A DNA stretch of 17,604 nucleotides from Geosiphon pyriformis (GCA_016748015.1 JAAOMT010000239.1:57210-74813); one strand, 5' to 3'. Shown: positions 1 through 9,587, counted from the first letter of the stretch. Made by a program: numbers and translations. The notes: generated from the letters alone by a model not told the origin.

Positions 1-86
1 TTCAAGCCATTACTTTTCGCATTTAAGAATTTGGTTTTGTAAAGGTAGAGGGAGACAAGAATGACAATAATATATAAGAGAGCCAT
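1..86 (-). CDS. 5' end of signal-anchor protein gene, left-edge partial
   Basis: On the minus strand an ATG at 86-84 opens 28 codons that stay open to the window edge. The peptide begins MALLYIIVILVSLYLYKT: a short hydrophobic segment (residues 2-16) followed by basic residues, as expected for an uncleaved signal anchor or signal peptide. It is nearly the same as the start of the plus-strand gene at 5355, which begins MALLYIIVILISLCLYKT. The match extends upstream through the 5' untranslated region, so the two are diverged duplicates. The remainder lies outside the window, so whether this copy is intact cannot be judged. If the relation to the gene at 5355 holds, it is a lipase-like protein entering the secretory system; that part is inference. 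Confidence 0.6.
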   Translation of the reverse strand, partial: MALLYIIVILVSLYLYKTKFLNAKSNGL

Positions 87-511
87 TTACTTAAAAATAT
101 TACAAATTTTGTAAAATTCCTTCTAAAGTATTACCGTATATATAAAGTACCGGAAGGAAAATCTTGCCCTTTAATATTTGATACAAATAATTCCTAGGAT
201 AGCTAATTAATAAGCAACTTATTCACTACTTCTTTCAATAATCATTTTACATCATCTCTAGACTTTATTAGGAGAATCTACACATAAAACACTCTATGTT
301 CTTTTTTAATTATATTCTAATGATCTTCTAAAGGGGGTTAAAATCGGGATTTCACGCACATCGGCCTAACTTGGAAAATTTAAAGATGGAAAGATATTAA
401 ACAAACCTAATCAGTTTTTCATTCACTTAAATATTTATAAACTTTATTAGCTTGTCAAATAATTGCTTAGACTATATTTCATTTATCTGGGGGACATTTT
501 TAAGCCATGAA
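50..511 (-). repeat. Tandem repeat unit 1: promoter region plus first codons
   Basis: The segment starts at GGGAGACAAGAATGACAATA and ends at a TTAAGCCATGAA motif, immediately before the next GGGAGACAAG at 512. Shared blocks with unit 2 include the first codons (minus strand), a TAAAATTCCTT block, a CTTTAT block near 265, AAATCGGGATT near 341, and TTGCTTAGACTATATTTCATTT near 463. In gene orientation (minus) it holds the upstream region of the left-edge gene. Unit 2 is about 165 bp shorter because of internal deletions. The duplication breakpoint lies inside the coding region, just after the hydrophobic codons. Confidence 0.65.
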
Positions 512-810
512 GGGAGACAAGAATGACAATAATATATAAGAGAGCCATTTGCTTAAAATATTACAAATTTCGTAAAATTCCTTGACAACCATTACAATAT
601 GGGGAGAAAAATAGCTGATAATCGTTTTGCATTATATCTATAGACTTTATCAATGTAATCTACCATAAAATGCTTTATGTTCCTCTTATTTATATTCAAT
701 AAGGGTTTAAATCGGGATTATTAGATGTCCAGTTAGAAACTTCATTAGCTTGCTCAAACAATTGCTTAGACTATATTTCATTTCTCGTGAGAAATTTTTT
801 AAAGCAATGA
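512..810 (-). repeat. Tandem repeat unit 2 with truncated exon 1
   Basis: Second copy of the promoter plus start-codon unit. Its ATG (548-546, minus) encodes MALLYIIVILVS as in the other copies. The reading frame then jumps into the upstream flank of unit 1 and stops at a TAA after 21 codons (about 485-483). It can therefore encode only a short hydrophobic peptide and is best read as a broken duplicate. The flank keeps the TTGCTTAGACTATATTTCATTT block (near 761-782), matching unit 1. Confidence 0.6.
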
Positions 811-814
811 AGCT

Positions 815-3800
815 ATTATATGTATAATCTAAAATTATCGATTGTATCTGGGCTCTTCATTAGTGATAACTAATGTTATCAATTAACCAATAAAAAATAG
901 CAAAAAGTTAAGATTTTATTCTTATGAATTCTAGTCATATATATAGTAAATGCTATTTATTAATTACTTTTTCGATATAATGAAGAAACAGTTATTATGT
1001 ATAGCATAAATCACCAAAAAAATAAAGTTTTCATTTTTTATCATTAATAAACATAATTATAGTTGTATATATTTCAAGTATTTTATATTTTATTTGTATT
1101 TGAATATGAAATATGTTTAATAAAAAATTTGAATTATTTACTAAATTTCCAATTTTTTAATTACAAGCCTTTGTATTTTAAAATTTTTAATTGATTTTTA
1201 CAATAATAGGATGGCTAATATATAACATTGATGACTAATACATGTAATTAAATATAACAAAATAATAAAAATAAAAAGTTTCAACCATAACAATATTTAG
1301 TTATATATTTAGACATTGATAATATTTATTTTAATTATCCTGTTTTTAGAATAAGTTATTAACTTGATTATTAACCAAAACATTAATGTAATTCCTGTCT
1401 TAATTATTAATATTTTTTAAGAATATCTAAGCAAAAATTTTTAAAGCCATAAGAAAATATCTATACTTAGATTTATACTCAAATCAATACAATAATATTA
1501 AGTCTTTTATTTCTTTTTCACTATTTTTTTCTGATTTGTATATTGTTAGTTTTAATAAAGTATAATTTACTAAAAATACAAATAATACTTGTTATTAAAT
1601 TATGAAAGCATTAATGTAAAGCATATAATTATAATAACCTGTTATTTTTTGTTAATAATATAAACTATTTTTTATTCTTTAAATTCTTTTGTTATCTTTT
1701 GAAAAAAATAATAGCTGAAATATTTATGAAACTGATCTTATATACAAATTCAATTTACTTAATAAGTTTAATTTCCTTTTTATTATTTGTCATATAATAT
1801 TGCTATTTGTTAATATATTACTTTCACTTATAACATAAAAATAGTGCTCTTTATAAGATTGTTAAATTCTTAATTCTTTTATTATTATATAATTAATTAC
1901 TTTTTTAGCATAAAAAATTCAAAATAATTTGTTTGTTTACAATTGAAATGATTTAATTTACATCAAACTTAATTTTTTTATTTTATTTACTTTAACTAAC
2001 AGTTTCAAAACTTTTAAAATTGGGTTATAATTAATTATTTAGCAAAAACTTAAAAGTTTTAAATTGTTAGAAAATATTTCCAAGAATTTTCTGCTGTATA
2101 GTTTGTTCAAAAACAACTGCTGATATAACTTAATAAATTGTTAAATAAGCTTTTAAAAATATAAATCAAATTAGTATATTTTCACAACTTAATTCAAAAA
2201 ATAATTTAAAATATTTATCTTAATATTATAATAATAAATAAAACTTAAATAATAAATTCAACAACCAAAAAAAGTAGTCATTAAATAAAAAAAAACAATT
2301 TGAAAATTAATAAAACATACAGACTTTAAAAAAATTAAACTAAAAAACAGAAAATTCACTTTTTACAAAAAAACTAAGAACAAATTCTTTTTGTGTTTTA
2401 TAGCTTTAAAAAAGAATATGATTTTAGATATAAGAGTTAAATTAGTCTAATAAATTAAAATAATCAACAAATGTATTTTAAATATATTTTTTCTTCAATA
2501 GTTCCTTTGGTTTAATTAAAACAGTATAAAAATTATTTTAAAAAAAATATCTGACATTAAATATCTTATGATTGAAAAAAAAGCCCATCGAAAAAAAACA
2601 TTAAAAACTTTTTAACATATAAATTATAAAGTTATTTTAAAATAAAAAGAATATTTTAAAAAACAAACTTAATTTAACATGTAATTAAGACCAAATATAT
2701 TAAATTAATTTATATAAAGGCTTGTACAAAAAACTAAAAATAAATAAGCATTTTCAATTATAGTAATATTCAAAAAAGAAAAAAATTTATAATCTTGTTT
2801 TAATTTCTGTAATTTAAATATCAATGCTAATTAAAATCTTTATTTTTTTCTCAATATTAAAAACATAATAAACAAATTTAAAAGAGCAAAATTTTTTTTA
2901 TCATTAATTTACCTGTTGAATTTTGACAAATAAAAATAGATTTTGCTAATAGAAACAAAATAGCTTTTATTATAAAGTACAAAACTTCAAAGTTTACAAT
3001 AATGTCTTAAGAATAACAAATGTTTTATCTTTTTTTTACTAATTGATAAATAAAATATTAAATCAATTTACAAAAAGTTTGTTTTAGTATATTTAAACAA
3101 TATTATTGCATACTTAAAAAGTTAAAATTAATATTTTGAATATCTTTAACAAATTTTCAACTTTTTTAAAATATAAATTTTAAAAAAATTCAATAAAATA
3201 TTTTTTCAAACAACAATTTACCTGTTTTCTAAGACAGCTTATTTCAAAATAAAATTTTCTAATTTAGCTAAGATATAAATAAACTTCAATTTTTTTTGAA
3301 ACTAATATCTTATTATTATCGAAAATTCAATTAAAATTTCACCAAAATTGCTCATTTTATAAAAATTATTATACAAAAACAGCTTAACAAAAAAAGTTAA
3401 ATACACAAATAAATTAACTGCTAAATTTTTTAATTAACTAAATACAATTAAAACACAAAGACTCTATTTTAATTAGCAATTTAATAATAAAAAGCTCTAA
3501 CAGAATAAACTTAATATAATTTTAAATTATTAGCTTAACTGTTTAAAAAAATCAATAATTTCAATATTAACTTTAATTTAATTAATAATAACAATTATAA
3601 TATAATCAAAGATCTCAAAATTAAGTCTTTTAGTATGCTATTAATAGAAAATAACTGGTTATATGTTACATAATTGCAATTTTTCTTTTAAATTTTAAAA
3701 ACAATAATAATTTAATTTTTAAAGAAATTTTTTTAGTTAAAACAACTAAATATTAGTCTTTAAACTAATAAGCACATTTTTCAAGAATAAAAATACAAGC

Positions 3801-5240
3801 CAAAAGAACAAATTTTTTATTTTAACTAATAATAACAAGTTATTTAATCAAACTAAATTAAAAAAACAAAAAATTAACTATTAATTTTGATATTAATACA
3901 ACAGTTTTAATATTTAATAGCAAGAATAAAACATTGAAAGCAAAAATATTCAAAAATTTACTAAATTTAAAGTTTCTAAAAATATTTAAAATTTGGCAGC
4001 AAAAAACATTTTTATTTAAAATTAAAGTTAAAAAAAATCTGATTTAAAAAACAACAAACAATAAATTTAAAAGCTTTAGTAATAATAATAATATGTTTTT
4101 GGAGAAGTTTTTTGTATTAAGTAATAAATACAATATAGCAGGTATTAGTTAAATAATAAAAACTAATATTAAGAAAATCAGCTTTAACTTGGGTAGTAAC
4201 AGAAAAATTTCAAATAGTTCAAAGAAATTAATATTAAAACCAGTTTTTTTGTTAAAAAAGCCACTTAAACAAAATTAAAAATATAAATATGAATTTTTTT
4301 AATCTTTTTTATCTTTGTTAAAGCCTTTTTTTTAAAAAAAATCAAGTTTGCTGTTCTAATTTTCTTGAATTTGTAAGCTATAAAAAAGAAAAATTCTTAA
4401 GAAAAATTACAGAGCATTAAAAAATTGTTTTTATCAATAATTAGTTTTAAGAAAGCCTTTAATTTTTAAAATATCTTAAATTTTATATTTATAAATAAAA
4501 AAGTAACTTTTGAACTTGAATAATATTATGATATAAAAAAACTAAAGCTTATTTTTTTACTTTTTTATGCCTACAATTAAATAATTTTAAAGATTAAACA
4601 ATTTCAACTTTTAATAAAAGCTGTTTTAACACAATTAAAATATAATTTAGATTGTATTTTGATAAAAATTTTTGGACTTATTAATAAAATTGTGATAAAT
4701 TATTTAAAGAGACACTAATTACTTTTCCATATTTTTTAATTTTTTAATATTATACGATTTTTTAAAGCCAAACAATTTCTCAAAATTATCAATGTTTATG
4801 AACTGACGAAATTACTAACTTTTTAAAGCAAGAAATTAACATGTTAGTATTATTTACTTGGTTAAGCTATATTCTTAATATTTTTTAAGAAATATTGTAT
4901 ACTTTTAATTCTCTTATTGCAAATCCGTTTACTATTATACTATTTAAAAGTAATGGGTGGTTTTTACTTTGAAAAAGTTTCATTTTTTAAGCAATAATAA
5001 AAGCATTGAGTTTCTATTTTTGAGTCTGTGAAAAATTTATAATGTGTTTAATAAGTGAATTCATTTTTATAAATATTTAAAATATTAAGTGATTCTGTCA
5101 TGTGGTTATTATTATGAAAATAAATGTTCAAAAAATGCTAAATTAAATAATTTTTACATCTATTTTTTATGGATATTTAAGTCAACATAAATGATGATAA
5201 GTACAATTATCATTAACCGCCAACTTTATGTTCAGAGTTG
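815..5240. other. AT desert without recognisable genes
   Basis: About 4.4 kb of very AT-rich sequence dominated by short A and T runs, with stops in all frames. I saw no coding signal, tRNA or transposon end here. In the central part (roughly 2150-4200) the plus strand visibly carries more A than T and more C than G, while the flanks near 900-2000 and 4700-5100 are more T-rich. CpG is almost absent. It separates two divergently oriented members of the same gene family. Contrast with neighbouring gene regions suggests old, unselected intergenic DNA. Confidence 0.7.
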
Positions 5241-5242
5241 GC

Positions 5243-5250
5243 TATAAATA
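5243..5250 (+). promoter_or_regulatory. TATA box of the gene at 5355
   Basis: TATAAATA in the context GGCTATAAATAGG, a strong match to the eukaryotic core promoter element. It lies 105 bp upstream of the ATG at 5355, which would give a start site near 5275 and a 5' leader of about 80 nt. It stands out because the surroundings are locally richer in G and C than the adjoining AT desert. Not tested experimentally. Confidence 0.5.
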
Positions 5251-5317
5251 GGAAGATTTTATTAGTAGATTATGTACAATCATTGTTAGCTCTTTTATAT
5301 CAAAAATATTTGTTTTA

Positions 5318-5444
5318 CAAGGATATTTACAAAATTCGTAATATTTTTGAGTAAATGGCTCTATTATATATTATTGTCATCCTTATCTCTCTCTGCCTTT
5401 ACAAAACGATATTATTAAAAGCGAAAATTAATGGCTTGAAGGGA
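5318..5444 (+). repeat. Right arm of inverted duplication of gene 5' ends
   Basis: The reverse complement of about positions 1-120 matches this segment at roughly 88% by hand alignment (about 14 mismatches in some 119 bases, no gaps). It covers about 37 bp of 5' leader and the first 30 codons. The homology fades upstream of about 5318, so each copy has its own distal promoter. The two arms are divergent and separated by about 5.2 kb. Confidence 0.7.
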
Positions 5445-5777
5445 TTGCCTGAAGCACCAGCCGGATTCCTATTCTTGGTAAGTTTCCGATATTTTTCAAT
5501 TTAACAATATTAACAAACCCTATATTATTTGAAAAATAAATTTCAAATTCATTTATTATTATAGGACATGAGCAAAACATCAAAAGTATTATTCACAAAT
5601 TACCCCATCGAAATTAAGTCGGCTCAAAATACGAAGTCGATTTTACAAACGACTTGTAAAACGTGAACTTTTACTCAATAAATTATTTTATATGGCTTTA
5701 TACGCTCAAGAAGCATACTGTTTACATGATAACTTAGGCAGAATTGTTGATGGAATTTATGGTACCTTCCTTTTCTG
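5355..5777 (+). pseudogene. Signal-anchored, lipase-like gene, first exons
   Basis: Exon 1 (5355-5477, 41 codons) starts MALLYIIVILISLCLYKT and ends APAGFLFL at a consensus donor GTAAGT (5478). A TATAG acceptor at 5564 would lead into a frame that stops at about 5665. The coding-like frame instead is one base off, and contains KRLVKRELLLNK and MALYAQEAYCLHDN. It can be joined in frame only by a weaker AG acceptor at 5585-5586 (intron of 109 nt), so either splicing is unusual or an indel has occurred. A MALYAQEAYC-like segment is typical of the N-terminal helix of class-3 lipases (recall, not searched). The exon 2 frame closes at a TGA near 5780. A TATA box lies upstream. Assignment as lipase-like is tentative; membrane or secretory targeting is better supported. 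Confidence 0.5.
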
Positions 5778-5784
5778 TTGAATC

Positions 5785-5809
5785 AATCAAATTCAATTCA
5801 ATTCAATTT
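5785..5809. repeat. Short AATTC pentanucleotide tandem repeat
   Basis: About four imperfect copies of a 5-bp unit (AATTC) lie directly after the exon 2 remnant of the lipase-like gene, in what would be its next intron. A minor microsatellite with no apparent function. Confidence 0.5.
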
Positions 5810-5962
5810 AAATATTTTTTTATCTGAACTTTCATTTAAATAAAATTTATTAGAAACGCGGGTTAAAAGTCAAATAATTAATTATAGACTAAACTTTAAA
5901 TTTTTGGTTAAAGCTAGTAACGCTTAATTTTTCGCAATATAAATCTAATATTTATTAATTAG

Positions 5963-6330
5963 ACAAATGAGAGTCGATGATTATGAATGGATTCCATGGG
6001 AGCATTTAAAGAATATTAAAAAGTTGCAAAGAAATATGACAGCCTACTTGCTCGGCCTTGGGTAACAGATGTTGACGAAAGTGATAATGAGCCTAGCAAA
6101 ATATTTTCTGAAAGGGTTTTCCATAATTTTTTTTATCACGATGACGGCTAGATCAAACTCGTGAGTGAAAAACATGATCTTCTTTCTATGGATTTAACTC
6201 TGCATACCCACAATGGTTTTTTCTATGTGCGAAACTACTTTGCCGAGTCCTGAAGGATTTTCTTGGAAAATTTTAGCTTTTTTTCAAATTTATCATCGGA
6301 AATTAGTCAGCTAATTGCTATTTTCAGTTA
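5963..6330 (+). pseudogene. Decayed downstream exon(s), possible class-3 lipase core
   Basis: After an AATTAG acceptor-like site (to 5962), one frame gives MRVDDYEWIPWEHLKNIKK and then fails. Another frame is coding-like from about 6002 to 6330, interrupted by TAA (6017), TAG (6149) and TGA (6251). It includes ARPWVTDVDESDNEPSKIF, SEKHDLLSMDLTLHTHNGFF and YVRNYFAES. The THNGFFYVRNYFAE segment resembles the His-x-Gly-Phe stretch that precedes the active-site elbow in class-3 lipases; the GHSLG-type nucleophile motif itself is not present before the frame ends. The EWIPWEHLKNIK piece alternatively resembles the EWIP motif seen at the start of many Rhizophagus kinase domains, so a chimera of two relics is possible. 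Clearly non-functional. Confidence 0.35.
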
Positions 6331-8097
6331 GTTGTTTACAATTATAAATACAAGTAATTTATAATGTATTTTACAATTTACATTTATTCCTACTTTTTAG
6401 TCATAATCATTATATTTTTTAATTATTCATAATTACTTTTAATTATATGATTCTTATCACCTTTTTTATTTGTGATTACATTATGATTTATCAATTATTT
6501 TATATTCAAATTGCTTTTTTTAGCAAAATTCTTAAATTTATAAATGAAAAATTGAAAAAAAAACAGAATTAAGACAAAACAAAAAATAAATTTAATTAGA
6601 AAATAGATATTTCCTAATGAAAAAAAAAATATATAATAATAATTTGAGTTGAAAAATAAAATTATTGCAATTAAAAACATAAATAGCTTTGATAAAAGAA
6701 TAAATCATAATATTTAAAATGAGTATTAATTTGTTTTTATTTTTTTTATTGTAAATATAGATTGATAAATTTAACGTAAAAATAAAAATCATAAAATCAT
6801 AAATAAGTAGTAATTGGGGATAATTAGATTCAAGAGTTTTTCTAACATTAAAGAAGTCTTGATTATAATAAAGGCTGTCTTAAATATAAAGAGAATAAAT
6901 TCTCTAATATCACCGATTATAGATCACTAACTTTTCCTATTTAAATGTTTAAAAGTAAAGTAGTAATGCTTTCGTCTTATACTAATTAGCTCAGATTAAA
7001 TTTCGAGTCTATTCCTGATAATGTAATATCGTGATCTTGAAAATGATTTCTTTCAAATGCAAGAAAGATCTTCCAATCAAGATTCATTGATTAAATATGA
7101 CCTACTTTACAATTTTTCTTAATGCTTTATACGCTTTTGTAAGCTGGTAAAAAATATTTTCTGATTTTTCAATTTTATAGCTTAATTTGATAATTTTAAT
7201 ATTTTTAACACTATTTTAATTGCAGTTGGTTTATTAATATATTGTAATTTTGATAAATTATCAAATATATCCATAAGTATAAATATATTCGATTTGAAAA
7301 TTTGAAAAAATATCTGTTTTATTTTATTCAAGTCAAAATAAGGCGTTGATAGGCAACAAAAAGCAAAAATTTGAATAATGAATTAAATTAAATTACAATA
7401 GGAAAAGGAAATTAATTGTATAAATTAATAAAATTTTTTAGTAATATATAAAAATAATACAATACAATTTTATGCTTTATTTATTATTCTTAATTTTTAA
7501 AAACGGATGTTTTTTATTAAAAATGTTTCCTTTGAAAATTAATTCAGAAAAAAACAACATAAAAATAAATAAATTAATGAAAAATTATTTTACAAATCTA
7601 AAAATATTTGCTTAATAAAAAAGATTAAAAACTAAATTAATACACAGCTAAATAATTAAAAATGTGATATATTATTTAAAAAATATTATTAAACATAATT
7701 CATTTATTTCTTAATAGAAAATTTAATCATTAAATTAAAACCACTACTTGAAAAGTATTGACGTAAATCACAATTATTTATCAAATTATTAAATAACTGA
7801 AAAAAAATAAGAGAAATTATTTCTATAATTTCAACAATTTTATTTAAGACTTTAATAATTTGAATATTAATTAATAATTATCATTTTTAATATTATGTTA
7901 AAATTTTTTATTATCATAAAACTTAAAGAAAATATCTCAATAAAATAAAAATAGTATAATGCTAAATTGTCACATAATTACAATTTAAATTATATAAACA
8001 CATTTATTTTATTAACATCATGTTTATTTGTTATATTTCCAAATTTATTTTTGAGGTAGACTTTGGAATGACTATTTTATAATACAAATATTATATA
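6331..8097. other. AT-rich intergenic region
   Basis: Mostly A/T runs with no gene I can support. The only long open frames (minus strand, about 6495-6790) are Phe, Ile, Lys and Asn strings that follow from base composition. A less AT-rich island at about 6830-7150 holds one coding-like remnant, listed separately. Confidence 0.6.
6990..7122 (+). pseudogene. Small unrecognised coding-like remnant
   Basis: After an AATTAG acceptor-like site the frame reads LRLNFESIPDNVIS, then after an apparent 1-base insertion near 7031 continues DLENDFFQMQERSSNQDS and LIKYDLLYNFS to a TAA at 7120-7122. The residue mix (acidic and Gln-rich, few Phe/Ile/Lys/Asn strings) differs from the surrounding AT noise. 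I recognise no family. Could be an exon remnant of a neighbouring decayed gene or chance. Confidence 0.2.
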
Positions 8098-8175
8098 CAG
8101 TCAGACCTCTATAAAAGAACACAGTTGGGACATGCAAATTATGTTCCATTTTAGAGGTGTTCTATTATAGAGTTT
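8098..8175 (+). mobile_element. Terminal inverted repeat fossil, pogo/Tigger-like DNA transposon
   Basis: A TA dinucleotide is followed by CAGTCAGACCTCTATAAAAG, then GTTGGGACATG, then TGTTCCATTTTAGAGGTG and TTCTATTATAGAG. This alternation of CTCTATAA and TTATAGAG blocks around a GGGAC core is the layout of the long termini of pogo/Tigger-class elements (Tc1/mariner superfamily), starting CAGTC at a TA target. Oriented so that the element would extend to the right. No matching opposite terminus and no transposase lie between here and the kinase fragment at 8232, so this is a solo end or truncated element. Confidence 0.55.
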
Positions 8176-8409
8176 TATAATTATTATCAAATAAACTATA
8201 TTTATTTATTAAATCAATCAATATTATTATTCAGAATATTATGAAAACTACGGACCAATCGATTGGCCTCGACGAATTGAAATTGCGACAGATATTGTTC
8301 GTGGCTTGACTTTCCTCCATGAAGTTTCCATTTTGCATCATGACATTCGAAGCCAAAATATTCTAATAAATAGATATCATGCAGCTAAAATCGCCAATTT
8401 TACTCTAAG

Positions 8410-8494
8410 GTATCGTATGAGATTACATTTATTATTAAAAAAATGCTATTGGAAAAGCTAAATATTTTTTATTCGTGTAATCTTTATTCACCAG
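8410..8494 (+). other. Intron in activation loop, copy A (85 nt)
   Basis: Donor GTATCG, acceptor CACCAG. Splits the Ser codon after NFTL (phase 2). The same position and length (85 nt) is kept in copy B at 16734-16818, with a shared GAAAAGCTAAAT block, so it predates the duplication. Confidence 0.75.
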
Positions 8495-8617
8495 TCGTAA
8501 TTATACTGATATAACCTCAGCAATGGCACCAACCTTGGAAACTGTTCGATATTTGGCCCCTGAAAAATTATCAGATCATCGTAAAAATCCATACACAACT
8601 AAATGTGAAATTTTCAG

Positions 8618-8687
8618 GTATATATATATTAAAAGTTTGTTTAGATTTAAAAGCAAAATTAACGTTTTAGCTTAATTCTTTTTTTAG
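8618..8687 (+). other. Intron before helix F, copy A (70 nt)
   Basis: Donor GTATAT after KCEIF, acceptor TTTTTTTAG before FGILLWE (phase 2). In copy B the donor and the end of the preceding exon have been lost in a 61-bp deletion, while the rest of the intron remains (16892-16950). Confidence 0.75.
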
Positions 8688-8839
8688 TTTTGGCATATTG
8701 CTCTGGGAGATTGCCGAAGAACAGATTCCATACAATGAAAAAACAGATATAGTAGAGATTCGTGAGACAGTCCTTAATTCTAAATCACTTCCATTCAGCC
8801 TTAATGTTCCCCTAGATTGGCAAAAAATATCTTTGGAAG

Positions 8840-8921
8840 GTGAATAAAAAAGTTCTGTATTTTCATAAAATATCCTTTCTTTGGCTCTAATACATTGCAT
8901 GCATTCTTGGATTGTAAATAG
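8840..8921 (+). other. Intron near kinase C-lobe end, copy A (82 nt)
   Basis: Donor GTGAAT, acceptor TAAATAG; phase 1, joining QKISLE to ATRHDPNLRPS. Counterpart in copy B is 17103-17183 (81 nt), sharing the TTCTGTATTTT and AATACATTGCATGCATT blocks. Confidence 0.75.
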
Positions 8922-8970
8922 CTACGAGGCATGACCCAAATTTGCGACCCTCGCTTACAGAGCTATTCAC

Positions 8971-9531
8971 GATACTGATGATGATGATGACCTTGTGATT
9001 GATTTGGACATTACGGAGCTCTCTACTGTTTTGTCTGTCGAAGATGCAATACAAGAATATAAGAAGAAAGATGGTGACAAAATTATTGCATTTAACGCCT
9101 TCCAAAAACATGCTAGTTTTGGAGATTTATATGCTAAATACTGGGTGGAATATTATCTCTACTATAATATTAACGGGAATCCATCACAAAATAAAAAGGC
9201 TCAAATGGAGAAAGCTGCGGAATATTTCAAAGAAGCTGCGGATAAAGGCCAAATTCCTGAAGCTCAGCTTCGCTATGGTCATTGTTTGTGGGCCGGTGAT
9301 GGAGTACAAAGGAGCATTGAAAGTGCCATCAACTATTTCCAATTGGCCGCTCATAACAACAACATCACCGCCATGTATAATATTGGCAATATATATTATA
9401 AAGGATTTGGTATCCCTAAAGATGAAAAAAAGGGAAAACGATATTTAATTTTGGCTGCTTTGAAAGGCCAACCAAAAGCGCTGGATATGTGTCGCAAGGA
9501 GAATATCCTATTGACCGAAAATTTGGATTAA
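8971..9531 (+). pseudogene. Copy A: Sel1-like repeat region, open but out of frame
   Basis: A 186-codon frame open from 8971 to the TAA at 9529-9531. It begins with an Asp run (DTDDDDD), then an alpha-helical part (VLSVEDAIQEYKKKDG, FNAFQKHASFGDLYAKYWV), then two to three Sel1-type repeats: AAEYFKEAADKGQIPEAQLR with YGHCLWAGDGV, then AINYFQLAAHNNNITAMY with NIGNIYYKGFGIPKD, and ILAALKGQPKALDMC. Sel1 repeats are TPR-like helical hairpins that bind partner proteins. The frame has no ATG before 9205; it was originally the C-terminal part of the kinase protein and is now separated from it by the linker deletion. It is the best-preserved coding stretch in the window, and this is the only copy whose natural C-terminus can be seen. 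Confidence 0.8.
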
Positions 9532-9581
9532 AAGATTTTAAAAATCTAAAATTTTGGATAAATATTTTTTTTTTTGGAACA

Positions 9582-9587
9582 AATAAA
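9582..9587 (+). terminator. Putative polyadenylation signal of copy A
   Basis: AATAAA 51 bp after the stop codon at 9531, following a long T tract (about 9566-9575). Consistent with the original 3' end of the gene, though AATAAA is common by chance in sequence this AT-rich. Confidence 0.35.

Larger units (their letters stand above)
8232..8998 (+). pseudogene. Copy A: C-lobe of a pseudokinase-Sel1 gene, 5' truncated
   Basis: Exons at 8232-8409, 8495-8617, 8688-8839 and 8922-8998, joined by GT-AG introns whose phases agree. Homology to copy B starts abruptly at 8232 (16556 in B), so the N-terminal domain, kinase N-lobe and hinge are missing and there is no start codon. Visible motifs: catalytic loop HHDIRSQNIL (H-R-D with R replaced by H), IANFT in place of DFG, activation-segment end RYLAPEKL (APE intact), IFSFGILLWE (helix F, Asp replaced by Ser-Phe-Gly context), and DPNLRPSLTELF with the conserved Arg near the end of the C-lobe. 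A deletion of about 115 bp relative to B in the kinase-Sel1 linker (junction at 8970/8971) shifts the frame and brings a TGA at 8996-8998. Probable pseudokinase family; this copy is a fossil. A transposon end lies 60 bp upstream of the truncation. Confidence 0.8.

Noticed and set aside
6495-6792. Two overlapping minus-strand open frames (61 and 66 codons)
   Set aside because: They consist of Phe, Ile, Lys, Asn and Tyr strings typical of translated AT-rich DNA, with no motif or splice context.
8098-8231. Complete MITE next to copy A
   Set aside because: Only one terminus found; no inverted partner and no second target-site TA before the kinase homology begins.
8667-9111. Minus-strand open frames opposite copy A
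   Set aside because: Antisense shadows of the kinase and Sel1 exons, which are supported by a second copy and by conserved introns.
8999-9448. 149-codon plus-strand frame overlapping the Sel1 region
   Set aside because: Out of frame with the Sel1 repeats, which match copy B; an overprinted shadow.
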